Assembly (NCBI GenBank): GCA_020849625.1
Contig: JADLFV010000046.1
Location: forward strand, 16,624 to 80,623
From: Phycisphaeraceae bacterium
GTDB lineage: Bacteria > Planctomycetota > Phycisphaerae > Phycisphaerales > Phycisphaeraceae
Reading direction: 5' to 3'
Length of the DNA: 64,000 nucleotides
The translations under genes and the position numbers were made by a program. This document shows, piece after piece, positions 1 through 8,156 of this stretch. The notes under the pieces were generated by a model. That model saw nothing but the letters and a program-made list of their open reading frames with translations. It did no database searches and was not told the origin of the DNA. Position 1 is the stretch's first letter, and each line of letters begins with the position of its first letter.

Positions 1-413
1 TAATTCACTGAGCGGGCAGAAAGCCCATCGTCTCTCAGCTTTCGCAAATAGCGTTCCAGCACATCCGGCGTCAGGTCAAAGAGGCGAGGAATCTCAGATT
101 GCTTAAGCAACTGTTCCAGATGGCGTTTCTTCTGATACACGTGTCGTGGAACATGACCGGCGTGACGGCAGTGTTCGATGTACTCATCAATATGCGTGTT
201 GAGGGGCTTCTTACCCTCAGAGCTATAGCGATCCATCCGTGCGTCTATTACATCGGCGCGACGTAGGGCAACATCGGCCTCAAGCTTCGCTGCAATTCGT
301 TCCGCCGTCCTCTTGTCCGTCGTACGACTGGATTGCTCGCGTCGCTTGCCACTATGATCGACATAATGGATGATCCACACACCCTTATTCTTCCGTTTGA
401 ATATTGAAGCCAT
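1..413 (-). CDS. int: tyrosine recombinase (phage-type integrase), N-terminal part, cut by window edge
   Basis: The reading frame opens with ATG at 411-413 and stays open to the left edge, giving 137 residues. It starts with a basic, tryptophan-containing segment (MASIFKRKNKGVWIIHY) typical of the N-terminal arm/SAM-like region of integrases, followed by RTTDKRTAERIAAKLEAD and a helical core-binding segment. The catalytic domain (R, HxxR, Y) would lie outside the window, so activity cannot be judged. The excisionase-like gene immediately upstream and the defence cargo beyond it suggest this is the integrase of the island. The att site on this side is not visible. Confidence 0.85.
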   Translation of the reverse strand, partial: MASIFKRKNKGVWIIHYVDHSGKRREQSSRTTDKRTAERIAAKLEADVALRRADVIDARMDRYSSEGKKPLNTHIDEYIEHCRHAGHVPRHVYQKKRHLEQLLKQSEIPRLFDLTPDVLERYLRKLRDDGLSARSVN

Positions 414-480
414 ATTATGACTCCTTCCCACACAGGCTCCCGAGTCCCAATTTACCTTCTACTGCCCACCAGCGCCAGCA

Positions 481-693
481 TTATTTCTTCTTTGTTTGCT
501 TCTTAATCCATGTCTGCAAATCGCCCAACGTGTAGCGTACGCACCGGCCAATTTTCACACTGGGTATGTCCCCGATATTGGTCAATTCCCACAATTTCCG
601 TCGGGAGATGGCAAGCAACTCAGCCACCTCGGCTGGCGTGAACAACAATCGCTTGGGAAGCTCCACCGAGCCAAATAGTGTCTGGTCCTGCAT
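481..693 (-). CDS. AlpA/excisionase-like helix-turn-helix protein
   Basis: A 70-residue protein with a central helix-turn-helix: LLFTPAEVAELLAISRRKLW followed by a basic wing (IPSVKIGRCVRYTLGDLQTWI). This is the MerR-like/AlpA layout used by excisionases and by small regulators of integrated elements. It lies 67 bases upstream of the integrase start on the same strand, the usual xis-int order. Its likely role is to bend att DNA and/or control integrase; this is inferred from family and position. The 272 bases upstream (694-965) hold no convincing gene and are rich in short CATCCA-type runs. Confidence 0.85.
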   Translation of the reverse strand: MQDQTLFGSVELPKRLLFTPAEVAELLAISRRKLWELTNIGDIPSVKIGRCVRYTLGDLQTWIKKQTKKK

Positions 694-965
694 TGCTGTT
701 TCGTCCCTGGCTATTAATCCTCAGTTCCCAGTGACATTTCTTTCCCTCCCCTCCAGAATCAAACCGCCAACCTACTCTCCCCCACCAATAACCCGGTTTA
801 TAAACTTTCGCGCCCACGGCTCGGCAGCCGCCCGCAACACGCGCGAGCCGTTCTACGCCGTGTCACGCTACGCAACCCATTTCTTGTCATTTTCTCCATC
901 AACATCTCATATATCCATATATTCATTCACGCACCCATCCACTCCCGCACTCATCCACACATCAT

Positions 966-2096
966 TCACGGAATCCAATCCCCTAATGCCACATTCAACG
1001 GCAACGCCTCAATCCTTGAATCCTCGACCAGCAACGGCATGTCAGCAAACTTCTTGCGCACCGCCTCCAGCGTCTTCTTATCCACCGCCACGACAACGTG
1101 TTTCCGAATCTCGTCCGACCGCAGACAATGCAGAGCATTATGAATCTCATGCCCCGCAGACCCTGCAATCTCAATCGCCACCACCTTGTTCTCCAGGTCC
1201 CGGCACAGCACATCCACCTGCTTCTCATCCTCACCGACCCTCAGAATCCCTTCCTTCTGGCACTGCCATCCAGGCAGCTTCGACATCTTCCTAAACAGAA
1301 ACTCAGTCGCAGCCCTCGTCGGCAAAGCCCCCCGCCCCTTTTTCCACGCCACCCCAAACTCATCCAAAGCCTTTTGAGTCGGCTCAGCCAGCTTCCACGG
1401 CCGCCCCCGCATTCCCACAGCCAGCGACCAAAGCTTGATATAGCCCTCGCCAGTCAGATACCGAATAATCTGTCCCTGACGCGACGCAGACCGAACGCCA
1501 GACCGCTCAAACCTTGCCGTCAACGCACTAAACTCGTGAGCCTGATTCAGCACATCACGCAAAAACTTCTCCGCATCCTGCCCAAACCTGCTCTTGACCT
1601 GGCTCCCCGCCATCCCGCCAAAACAAGCACCCGGCTCCCCTCTGTCCCCATCAGCCACCACAATATCCTCATCCAAAGGTTCCCACTCCAACCCCTCCAC
1701 AACTTGCCGTGACATCTCGGCAACCTCAGCGTCACTCACCGTCCTGATATCCAATCGCGGTACGTTCGCCCGAAACGGCTGTCCCCAGCCCCTTCCACAA
1801 CGCGGGAGAAAACAAACGCACTCGCCTGTCTTCAATGTCGCCAGCTCTTCCACTTGCCTTGGCGTAGACAACTTTGCCGCCTTGGCAAACGCGGTCCTAT
1901 CCCTGCTATCCACGCACTGAAATGACACCAACACATCTGCATTGCCCAACATTTCAATCGGCGCTGTCGAAATGTTCTGGAAGTTAGCCAGCAGGTGAAT
2001 ACCATGATGCCGCAGCGTCAGCATCTTCGCAGAGAAATCATGCTGGCTGGCTAACACCTGGCCTTCATCGAGGATAAACAGCAACGGCTTCATCAT
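966..2096 (-). CDS. HerA-like ATPase, C-terminal half (Walker B) plus nuclease-like tail
   Basis: 376 residues. The protein opens directly on a Walker B strand (MMKPLLFILDEGQVLA), followed by the RHHGIHLLANFQN and ADVLVSFQ segments found after Walker B in HerA/FtsK-type ATPases. The C-terminus has VDVLCRDLENKVVAIEIAGS, a D-x(n)-ExE arrangement like RecB-type nuclease folds. The same order of segments occurs in the intact protein at 32255-34267. It has no Walker A motif; that is in the upstream gene, with which it overlaps by four bases (ATGA at 2093-2096). The two halves probably assemble into one ATPase. A recent frameshift is the alternative. Confidence 0.8.
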   Translation of the reverse strand: MMKPLLFILDEGQVLASQHDFSAKMLTLRHHGIHLLANFQNISTAPIEMLGNADVLVSFQCVDSRDRTAFAKAAKLSTPRQVEELATLKTGECVCFLPRCGRGWGQPFRANVPRLDIRTVSDAEVAEMSRQVVEGLEWEPLDEDIVVADGDRGEPGACFGGMAGSQVKSRFGQDAEKFLRDVLNQAHEFSALTARFERSGVRSASRQGQIIRYLTGEGYIKLWSLAVGMRGRPWKLAEPTQKALDEFGVAWKKGRGALPTRAATEFLFRKMSKLPGWQCQKEGILRVGEDEKQVDVLCRDLENKVVAIEIAGSAGHEIHNALHCLRSDEIRKHVVVAVDKKTLEAVRKKFADMPLLVEDSRIEALPLNVALGDWIP

Positions 2097-2989
2097 CGCC
2101 CACCAGCTAACGCGAGAAGATGAACATACTCGAACAGGTACCTGACAATCATCGCCTGATGCTCTGGCAAGCCTGACATCTCAATCACAGTGTTCCCGTC
2201 CATCAGTCTCCGTAGGTCCATGCCCTTCTTACAGCGAAACAGGTCACCTGTTGCCCGCATCAAATTGCTGAGAATGAGCACAGCAGAATCACGATAGCGG
2301 GCACGATTGGTCCAGCCCTTGTAGGTTTGCGTCTCAAGCCGATAAATCACGCTCAACAGATTGGGCACCTCGCCCCGCTGACGCATGGCTGCCACGACTT
2401 CATTGATTTCATATTCTGCGAATTGCAGGCCGTAGGACTTGCAGACTTCGTGGTTCACTATCTGGTCAACCTGCCCCGCAGGCACACCATCAGGCATATC
2501 CCACAGGTTTATGCGCAAGTCTTCCAGCCTTACAAGGCGATGGTGACTGTGCATCGCAGCAATCCGCCGATAAGTTTTGTTGCTGTCGATGACAAGCGTG
2601 TTGCCATTCGACGCAGTGCCTATCGCAAGATTGGCCATGCAAAAGCTCTTTCCCGTCGCGGTCTGTCCCCCAACAACCACGTGCGTTGTTTGATTCACTG
2701 AGCCGTCCCCAAACCCGATACGCACAGGACAACCGCCTTGTGTGGTCAGGATGTGAATGTCCCCAGCGTCCAAACCACAACTCGATGGCGGTTCAACAAA
2801 AGCATCTGTCAACAGTGATTCCTCGATATCGCTCACGCGATCATTGATGATGTCATACAAGTGTCGGTCGGGCTTCCCGCGGTCAACGCTATCCTTGAGC
2901 CATCCAAGCATGTGATCAAGGCCCAGCTCGTTGATTCGCACTGGCAGCCGTTCCACCCGTCGCGCGATGTCAGCGTACAGATCAACCAC
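2093..2989 (-). CDS. HerA-like ATPase, N-terminal half (Walker A)
   Basis: 298 residues with the P-loop GGQTATGKS at about residues 107-115, preceded by a beta-rich segment (HILTTQGGCPVRIGFGDGS) as in HerA-type proteins and followed by NTLVIDSNKTYRR. The chain stops at LLALAGGR, just where the Walker B strand should begin; the next gene starts with that strand and overlaps by four bases. Members of this family are DNA-pumping hexamers that partner with nucleases in repair, conjugation or defence. In this operon the partners are a Cys/His-rich protein and a small membrane protein, so a role in DNA transfer or in defence is possible. Confidence 0.8.
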   Translation of the reverse strand: MVDLYADIARRVERLPVRINELGLDHMLGWLKDSVDRGKPDRHLYDIINDRVSDIEESLLTDAFVEPPSSCGLDAGDIHILTTQGGCPVRIGFGDGSVNQTTHVVVGGQTATGKSFCMANLAIGTASNGNTLVIDSNKTYRRIAAMHSHHRLVRLEDLRINLWDMPDGVPAGQVDQIVNHEVCKSYGLQFAEYEINEVVAAMRQRGEVPNLLSVIYRLETQTYKGWTNRARYRDSAVLILSNLMRATGDLFRCKKGMDLRRLMDGNTVIEMSGLPEHQAMIVRYLFEYVHLLALAGGR

Positions 2990-2992
2990 AAA

Positions 2993-3493
2993 TTACCTGT
3001 CGAAGAACAGGGACTGAAAGAATCCAACCGACTTCGCAGCAACAATTCCATGCCGCAAAGCTACCTCATCCAACTGCATTTCGTGGACAATCTCGTCGTA
3101 ATGAAGCCTGCAATATCTTCTCCCATCAGGCGCGACAGCAATGTGCCGATGACATCCGTTGGCCGCGCAAAAGGGATACTCGCACGTGAAGTGGTGACGC
3201 CTACATGTTGTCGCCGCCCAGTCGAGTTGCTCCGGCGATAACCCCTGCTCCGTCGGTGCTTCTGACATGAAGGCTTCTAACTCCTGCCGACAGGCCTGGC
3301 ATATGGAACCAACTTCATCGTGGCTGGAAACGACGCACTCGCACGACAGACGAAATAGACGGGGAACCACTTCGGTAATGACGGCTTCGCCGACGCGACG
3401 GGTCACCTCGGTTTCCCCAAATCCCATTTGCGGGATCGTCGTCGCGGGAAACACGCGGCGGTTCGTTCCGATGGCCCGAAGGGGAATGTCCAT
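2993..3493 (-). CDS. Cys/His-rich protein, probably zinc-binding
   Basis: 166 residues from ATG 3491-3493 (MDIPLRAIGTNRR). I chose this start because a longer in-frame extension would overlap the upstream membrane-protein gene. Two metal-ligand clusters are visible: LSCECVVSSHDEVGSICQAC in the middle, and CRRHHFTCEYPFCAANGCHRH followed by YCRLHYDEI near the C-terminus. Either could bind zinc. I do not recognise the family. The gene is three bases from the ATPase N-half gene, so the two are surely co-transcribed and probably act together. Confidence 0.75.
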   Translation of the reverse strand: MDIPLRAIGTNRRVFPATTIPQMGFGETEVTRRVGEAVITEVVPRLFRLSCECVVSSHDEVGSICQACRQELEAFMSEAPTEQGLSPEQLDWAATTCRRHHFTCEYPFCAANGCHRHIAVAPDGRRYCRLHYDEIVHEMQLDEVALRHGIVAAKSVGFFQSLFFDR

Positions 3494-3503
3494 GCGGCCT
3501 CCT

Positions 3504-3746
3504 TCAACTAATCCACTGATCCACCAGGTCCATGAGCTTCCACGCAATCTTCCACGTTGCATACATGACGAACAGCGAAAACCCAATAAATCCAAGCAGT
3601 AATAGTGTCCCACTCACCCACCGCAGCAAGGCATGACCGCCCGCCATCCAGTTACCCAGGCCAAGAGGCAACAACCTGCTCCAAAACGACTGCTGTCGGT
3701 CGAGAAGAATCGGCCTCGTGGAGAATGGCGGTTCTCGTCCAGCCAT
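3504..3746 (-). CDS. small membrane protein
   Basis: About 80 residues from ATG 3744-3746; a GGAG nine bases upstream supports this start over TTG or ATG codons further upstream. One strong hydrophobic segment (TLLLLGFIGFSLFVMYATW) lies near the C-terminus, preceded by a less hydrophobic segment around GLGNWMAGGHALLRWV. It sits in the minus-strand operon between the Cys-rich protein and the 97-residue protein. Function unknown. A membrane partner beside a HerA-like ATPase would fit a transfer channel or a membrane-tethered complex, but this is only position-based inference. Confidence 0.65.
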   Translation of the reverse strand: MAGREPPFSTRPILLDRQQSFWSRLLPLGLGNWMAGGHALLRWVSGTLLLLGFIGFSLFVMYATWKIAWKLMDLVDQWIS

Positions 3747-3823
3747 CGCAACTGGCTCCATGTTGGGAAAGCCTGATCGCAATGCAGAGCTACAGCGTTA
3801 GCCATAGCCCTGCGAGCATGGGT

Positions 3824-4117
3824 TCAGTCGAAGATGAAACGCGGCCGCTGGTGGACCGTTGTAGCGGGCTTTGCCGCTTTTTCCGGTGTCCGCGTCCGAA
3901 TTGGGCGACGCTGTGGCGTTGGTCGCGTTGTGAGCGTGATTTGACTCACGCTCTCGGCGTAATCGGCGAGCGTCCGTGTGCCGCCTCCCGAGGCATTCAC
4001 AAGCTTGAGACGCGGCAAGGTGATGCGTGCCGCCTTCGCAACCTCCACAACATCGGGTGGAGGTGTTCCCGTTGCCAAGTTGTCCCTGCGTACCGTTTTC
4101 GTGGTTGCCGCTGTCAT
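3824..4117 (-). CDS. small basic protein downstream of the E1-like gene
   Basis: 97 residues with an excellent ribosome binding site (AAAGGAG, six bases before the ATG). The N-terminal half is compact (RITLPRLKLVNASGGGTRTL), and the C-terminal third is Arg/Pro/Thr-rich and probably disordered. It begins 23 bases after the E1-like gene. A ubiquitin-like modifier would be the obvious partner for an E1, but I see no beta-grasp signature and the C-terminus is RPRFIFD rather than a GG, so I do not call it a modifier. Family not recognised. Confidence 0.6.
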   Translation of the reverse strand: MTAATTKTVRRDNLATGTPPPDVVEVAKAARITLPRLKLVNASGGGTRTLADYAESVSQITLTTRPTPQRRPIRTRTPEKAAKPATTVHQRPRFIFD

Positions 4118-4140
4118 AGTTGTCTCCTTTCAAAAGAGGG

Positions 4141-4869
4141 TTAGACGGCCACGACATAAATTGAGCGTATTTGGTCCTGTGGCATATCTGAAAACATCAG
4201 CGCCCTTCGTAGTCCGATGACATAGAGCGGAGCGTTCCCATACGCTGGCAGTAGATCAGCTCCTTTTCCGTCACCAATCAGCAGCCGCAAACACACCCCA
4301 GCAACAAAAGACGTCACGAAGCTGACATCAACACCGAGTGCCTGTGCTCCCCCAATGCTCTGATAACGTCGATGCCCAAGCGTTTTTGTCAGCGGCGGTG
4401 TCACACCAGGAATTGAAATCGCCACCTCTGCCACGTCCGCCCTTTCCAAGAAATGTGCTTGAACCTGTGGACAAATATCGTGGCAGGCATTGGTCATTTC
4501 ACTCACAACAGGATCATCAATAAACCAGCACAGCAAATGTGAATCACGAGCCAGGCTTACAATTTCCCCCTTATCCTTGCGCGTGATTCGTCGACATCTC
4601 TTGTTGACGTTAACGCTGCTGTTTATCTCCAGCAGATGCTCTGCCTGGGCGTCTACCTTTGACTTTTTAACATCCGCCTCACAGTAGCCATACAGAAGAT
4701 TCGGCACTTCAACATCCTGCCCGTCGATAAGACAAATCCGTCCGTCTTCCCCTGTACCGACGCCCGCGCGAAGCAACAGTTCACACACTTGCAGCCCCAT
4801 ACGACCGCCAGAGCCAATTACAGCAAGCCGTTTGTTCAGGACATCGCGTACATCAATCAGCGATGACAT
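4141..4869 (-). CDS. ThiF/E1-like adenylating protein, compact form
   Basis: 242 residues from ATG 4867-4869; a longer frame would run into the upstream gene. The nucleotide-binding GSGGRMG near residue 20 is followed by ICLIDGQDVEVPNL, matching the D-x(n)-NL signature of the E1/ThiF/MoeB superfamily, and by KSKVDAQAEHLLEIN, the usual K-containing helix. No CxxC zinc pair is present and no cysteine clearly occupies the catalytic thioester position. ThiF-like proteins adenylate the C-terminus of a small protein or peptide. No E2, JAMM or beta-grasp gene lies next to it, unlike the second E1 at 11.8 kb. Confidence 0.8.
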   Translation of the reverse strand: MSSLIDVRDVLNKRLAVIGSGGRMGLQVCELLLRAGVGTGEDGRICLIDGQDVEVPNLLYGYCEADVKKSKVDAQAEHLLEINSSVNVNKRCRRITRKDKGEIVSLARDSHLLCWFIDDPVVSEMTNACHDICPQVQAHFLERADVAEVAISIPGVTPPLTKTLGHRRYQSIGGAQALGVDVSFVTSFVAGVCLRLLIGDGKGADLLPAYGNAPLYVIGLRRALMFSDMPQDQIRSIYVVAV

Positions 4870-4879
4870 CCTGTTGTAT

Positions 4880-5308
4880 CTAGCTTCGTCGTTCAATGAT
4901 TTGCCCTCGACTGTTAAGCTGGAAACGGAAGCCGTCACTGTCAGGCAACTTCTGATGCTCCTCAATCAGGCAGGTAAATGCCTGCCCCTCTGCCAACTGC
5001 CTGCGATTAACGTCAGGGCATGCATCACAGCAGCCCAAACACTGTTCCAATTGATGCTGTCCCCTTATTAGGTCGCCATGCAGGGTGTCGCGTCTGAGTC
5101 GAATAATGCCCCTGACAGCCTCACGGCATGTCTTGATGACCATGTTTCGCGCCCGCTCATAATCAGTCCTTGGAAGAAGAATGCTGTTCCGTAATAAAGG
5201 CTCCCCGACATCTGTCAGCGCCTGGGCAACATCCCTACATGTGGCAGACCTCGAGCGTACCTGTCGCATCACATGTGCAACTCGATGTATTTCATCTCGT
5301 GTCGCCAT
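4880..5308 (-). CDS. hypothetical protein with CxxC-type cluster
   Basis: 142 residues from ATG 5306-5308 (MATRDEIHRVAHVM). The sequence is mostly helical and rich in Arg, with a cysteine cluster QCLGCCDACPD around residues 90-100 that may bind metal. It ends ten bases before the E1-like gene, so the two are co-transcribed. Family not recognised. Confidence 0.6.
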   Translation of the reverse strand: MATRDEIHRVAHVMRQVRSRSATCRDVAQALTDVGEPLLRNSILLPRTDYERARNMVIKTCREAVRGIIRLRRDTLHGDLIRGQHQLEQCLGCCDACPDVNRRQLAEGQAFTCLIEEHQKLPDSDGFRFQLNSRGQIIERRS

Positions 5309-5336
5309 AACCACTGCCTGCCAACTGCCCACGCAT

Positions 5337-5546
5337 CTAACTCGCCGCCTGCTTATGCTGCTGCTCATGCAAATACTCATCAGCAACAGCTATCAGCTTC
5401 TCAACAGTCTGCTTGATTGACTTTCCACGACGATACTTCTCGATGATCTTCATCGTCGCGGCATCTAATGTCGTTGTCACCTTGCGCTCATCACTTCCTG
5501 ACTCGCCCAACTCCTTCAACAGTTCGCTTGCCAACTTGTTAGCCAT
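5337..5546 (-). CDS. ribbon-helix-helix (CopG-like) small protein
   Basis: 69 residues from ATG 5544-5546, placed by a strong AAAGGAG eight bases upstream. The segment KVTTTLDAATMKIIEKYRRG fits the beta-strand plus two helices of ribbon-helix-helix DNA-binding proteins, and the C-terminus is Gln/His-rich. It lies near the 5' end of the operon and could be its autorepressor or a partition-type protein. Confidence 0.65.
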   Translation of the reverse strand: MANKLASELLKELGESGSDERKVTTTLDAATMKIIEKYRRGKSIKQTVEKLIAVADEYLHEQQHKQAAS

Positions 5547-5616
5547 TGAGACGGCTCCTTTCTGGTAGTGCTTCGTCATAGTCGCTCAAACCGGGAAGAC
5601 ATGAACACGCCATTGG

Positions 5617-5838
5617 TTACTGCCGACGCATGAAACTCTGCCCCGTCCAACTTTGCAGAAACGCCTCCAGTGACAATGCGACTCCATCGCTATCACTTCT
5701 TGCTATGGCGTGCCCTTGTACCGGGCCCGTTACTCCGACGATGAAGCCAGACTCGTCTTCGATGAGTATCCGCTGTGACGGGCATCGCGTTAGCATTTCA
5801 CCCGACAAAGGACAAATGCTGTCAATTGGCGCAACCAT
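5617..5838 (-). CDS. small hypothetical protein, first gene of the left operon
   Basis: 73 residues (MVAPIDSICPLSGEML...) with a good ribosome binding site (AGGAG, about eight bases before ATG). Two cysteines near the N-terminus (CPLSGEMLTRC) are the only notable feature. It is the promoter-proximal gene of the minus-strand run that reaches the integrase. Function unknown. Confidence 0.55.
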   Translation of the reverse strand: MVAPIDSICPLSGEMLTRCPSQRILIEDESGFIVGVTGPVQGHAIARSDSDGVALSLEAFLQSWTGQSFMRRQ

Positions 5839-6099
5839 AGCTCTGCTCCTGTCTTAGCGGAACATCCACAACAACCACCAATTGCCTGCGCCGATTACTC
5901 GGCTTCTGCTATAATGCTGGGGCGAGCGGTTGCTCGGCTCACGACATGCTTACTAGGCGGCGGAGCCTCGCTTCGACTGCTACGGCCCTCAGCGGATCAT
6001 TGAATTCATTGAGGGCTATTTTACCCAGGTGGTACACCGCGCCAATGACTCGGATGTAACAAGCGCCACGGAAGCGCCACGATACGGGCGAGGCCGAGT
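5839..6099. promoter_or_regulatory. divergent intergenic region with extended -10 and tandem repeats
   Basis: This region separates the left minus-strand operon from the plus-strand HTH-TPR gene. An extended -10 (TGCTATAAT, 5907-5915, plus strand) predicts a start near 5922 and a leader of about 180 bases. A small hairpin (CGAGC-GGTT-GCTCG) lies right after it. Two direct copies of AAGCGCCACG (6061-6070 and 6072-6081, period 11) sit just before the ATG at 6100 and could be an operator for the HTH protein itself. All regulatory roles are inferred. Confidence 0.4.
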
Positions 6100-7302
6100 A
6101 TGTCACAACCAGCTTACAAACTACGACAATGGGCAATTGAGCATCTCATTGCACTGCAAGGAACTACGCAAATGACCGACAAGACTTTTGCGCAGTTCAT
6201 AGGACTTGGACAGGCTACGTACCGGAACATTATTCATGGTTATAAAAAATCTGGATATGACTGGCCAACGATAACAAAGGTAGCTGACGCCCTAGATGTT
6301 CTTAATTCCTGGGACATAATTGAGCCAGCTCCAGGTGCTACTAAAGAGCAATCGGATTACAGGCACGCGTACAATGTACGGCAGGCGTACTATTACGTAA
6401 TAGAAAAATCTCCACCTTTAGATGCGGCTCCGGCGGAGCAGGCTGCATTCTTCAGCCAGAAAGCCCATTCTTTCCGCCGGCAAAGCGAGCATTTGTTAGC
6501 GGCCAAGTGGAACTGGCTTGCCTCTCAAAAATACAAGCAAGCTGGAAATCACCATGAAGAAGTTCAGCGGCTGCTCTATTGTCTAACGAATGCTCGACGA
6601 ATCGACGATGGTGGTTTAATCTTGAAAGCAACAGATGCAATCTACCAAGCATTTCTCAAGTACCCGCGTTGGTCGCCGTATCTCAAAGTGCAGTTTGACA
6701 CATACAACGCAGGAATTTGCTGTGATCGTGGCGACGAGAACGCTGCTCATCCATTCATAGAACACGCTATGGGGCTATTCCCGAGGCTGGATGACTCTAT
6801 CCCAAGACATCGGGCCAACTCGGTCAAGGGACACGCGCTGCGGTTGAGAGCTTGTGTCGAGGCTTTGGAATCCGTAAGCCATGCACTTGAAACTTTGGAT
6901 GAGGCAGACACATACTTTTGGCATAATGACCGAGCAAGGGCACTTACAACAACTACAAGAACATCGGTACTCATACGGGCTGGCAGATTAGAAGACGCTG
7001 ATTTGGAACTCCGTAAAAAGGAGAAGCTGTGTTTTCATGCGGGCATACAGGGTAACCGTGCGGTAGCATACACACACTTAGCTTACCTGCAAGAACATGA
7101 TGGTAATTCAGAGGCACCAGATAATTACAGGAAGGCCGTGGAAATCTACAGCCAATTTGGTATCAAACCAGACTCTGCGACGCGTTTAACAAATGGTGTC
7201 CTTCGTCCCGATGTGCAGCTAGGTATGGACCCAAGTAAGCTGGGTGAGATGGATCCAACTCCATTCACAGCAAGCCATGTCAAGAACTACCTAAGGCTCT
7301 AA
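6100..7302 (+). CDS. HTH-domain regulator with TPR-like helical repeats
   Basis: 400 residues. The N-terminus (MTDKTFAQFIGLGQATYRNIIHGY, then WPTITKVADALDV) is a helix-turn-helix of the XRE type. The rest, from about residue 85 on, is a series of paired helices resembling TPR repeats (for example AVAYTHLAYLQEHDGNSEAPDNYRKAVEIY). This architecture is used by signal- or peptide-sensing regulators. The gene stands alone on the plus strand, divergent from the left operon, with two tandem AAGCGCCACG copies just before its start. It overlaps the convergent gene at 7291-7704 by 12 bases. Confidence 0.75.
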   Translation: MSQPAYKLRQWAIEHLIALQGTTQMTDKTFAQFIGLGQATYRNIIHGYKKSGYDWPTITKVADALDVLNSWDIIEPAPGATKEQSDYRHAYNVRQAYYYVIEKSPPLDAAPAEQAAFFSQKAHSFRRQSEHLLAAKWNWLASQKYKQAGNHHEEVQRLLYCLTNARRIDDGGLILKATDAIYQAFLKYPRWSPYLKVQFDTYNAGICCDRGDENAAHPFIEHAMGLFPRLDDSIPRHRANSVKGHALRLRACVEALESVSHALETLDEADTYFWHNDRARALTTTTRTSVLIRAGRLEDADLELRKKEKLCFHAGIQGNRAVAYTHLAYLQEHDGNSEAPDNYRKAVEIYSQFGIKPDSATRLTNGVLRPDVQLGMDPSKLGEMDPTPFTASHVKNYLRL

Positions 7303-7704
7303 AATGAATGGATCGCCGGGCTTCTCCAGCGGGCGAAACATCCCAGGGAAAATTGTGTCAATATGTTCGAGCAGTTGCGCCCTGCTCCAGTCTTCTTCGT
7401 CAATTGCAAAATAGTGGATAGGAAGATTATATGCCCTATCTTGTCTGTGTGAAGGGATTTGTCGACCGGTGATAAATGCGTTAGCGGCTTTTGGTGCATA
7501 CGCCTCAAATAAAGCCAGCCTCTCGCTGAGTGGCATTTCGAAAGGTATATCTTCAATGATCTCTGATACTCCTACAGGCAACACAGCCACCTTCCTCGGA
7601 GGCTCTGCCAAATCGCCTTTCAGGTAATAGTCGAATAGATTGCCGTGAAGTGTATGACAAAGTGCCACCAGTTTGCCATGGTATCGGAATTTTTCAAATG
7701 CCAT
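7291..7704 (-). CDS. hypothetical protein
   Basis: 137 residues (MAFEKFRYHGKLVALCHTLHG...). No motif that I recognise; it is a mixed alpha/beta sequence with a central segment PFEMPLSERLALFEAYAPKA. It is convergent with the HTH-TPR gene and the two stop regions overlap by 12 bases. Codon composition resembles its neighbours, which supports a real gene. Confidence 0.6.
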   Translation of the reverse strand: MAFEKFRYHGKLVALCHTLHGNLFDYYLKGDLAEPPRKVAVLPVGVSEIIEDIPFEMPLSERLALFEAYAPKAANAFITGRQIPSHRQDRAYNLPIHYFAIDEEDWSRAQLLEHIDTIFPGMFRPLEKPGDPFILEP

Positions 7705-7798
7705 TCTTGTCGTATTTATGCACGTCTACACGTATAGGTATAACTATTTAAGAACGATGGTAATGCAGGACAATGATCAAGATGCGCTTCAAATATGA

Positions 7799-7822
7799 CC
7801 CCGCAGCCCTCCGACTGCGGGG
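7799..7822 (-). terminator. hairpin downstream of the 96-residue gene
   Basis: A perfect eight-base inverted repeat, CCCCGCAG / CTGCGGGG with an eight-base loop, lies about 45 bases after the stop of the minus-strand gene at 7866-8156. Read on the minus strand it is followed by TCATATTTG, a weak U-rich tract. It probably ends that transcript. Confidence 0.5.
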
Positions 7823-7865
7823 CACTCATTTCAAAAACTACGGATGGGCAATCCTAACGTCCCCA

Positions 7866-8156
7866 CTATCTCGCCAACGCCTGATCGATCAACTCAGACG
7901 CTTGCTTCTTGCTGCAGCCCTCTGGCACAGCCACGCCTAGCCTTTTCAGGTAATTGACCTGCTTCCAACTTGCCTCAGCATCGTTGTCGCCGGCTTCACC
8001 CTTTGGCTGCTTTGTCGTTGACATTAGCTCGGTGCGCCTGTCCTTGCCGACCTGCTCCAGGACAGCCAAGGCAACGTCGTCGCTGCCTGTCTTTTCTTTG
8101 ACATGCTGGTACAGTTCAAGATAGTCTTGCACTCGCTCCTCATTCGGTTTCTCCAT
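7866..8156 (-). CDS. small protein with C-terminal SAP-like helical motif
   Basis: 96 residues. The N-terminal half is helical and acidic (ERVQDYLELYQHVKEKTG). The C-terminal segment WKQVNYLKRLGVAVPEGCSK ending in KKQASELIDQAL matches a short two-helix motif common in helicase- and DNA-associated proteins. Function unknown; it is transcribed alone on the minus strand. Confidence 0.65.
   Translation of the reverse strand: MEKPNEERVQDYLELYQHVKEKTGSDDVALAVLEQVGKDRRTELMSTTKQPKGEAGDNDAEASWKQVNYLKRLGVAVPEGCSKKQASELIDQALAR

Noticed and set aside
566..1294. 242-codon plus-strand frame
   Set aside because: It runs across the antisense of the HerA C-terminal gene and the excisionase leader, is Ser/Pro-rich and has no ribosome binding site.
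3824..4117. 97-residue protein as ubiquitin-like modifier for the left E1
   Set aside because: No beta-grasp pattern and no Gly at the C-terminus.
966..5838. Left operon as a PRTRC plasmid cassette
   Set aside because: Only the ThiF-like gene fits; I could not recognise the other PRTRC proteins.
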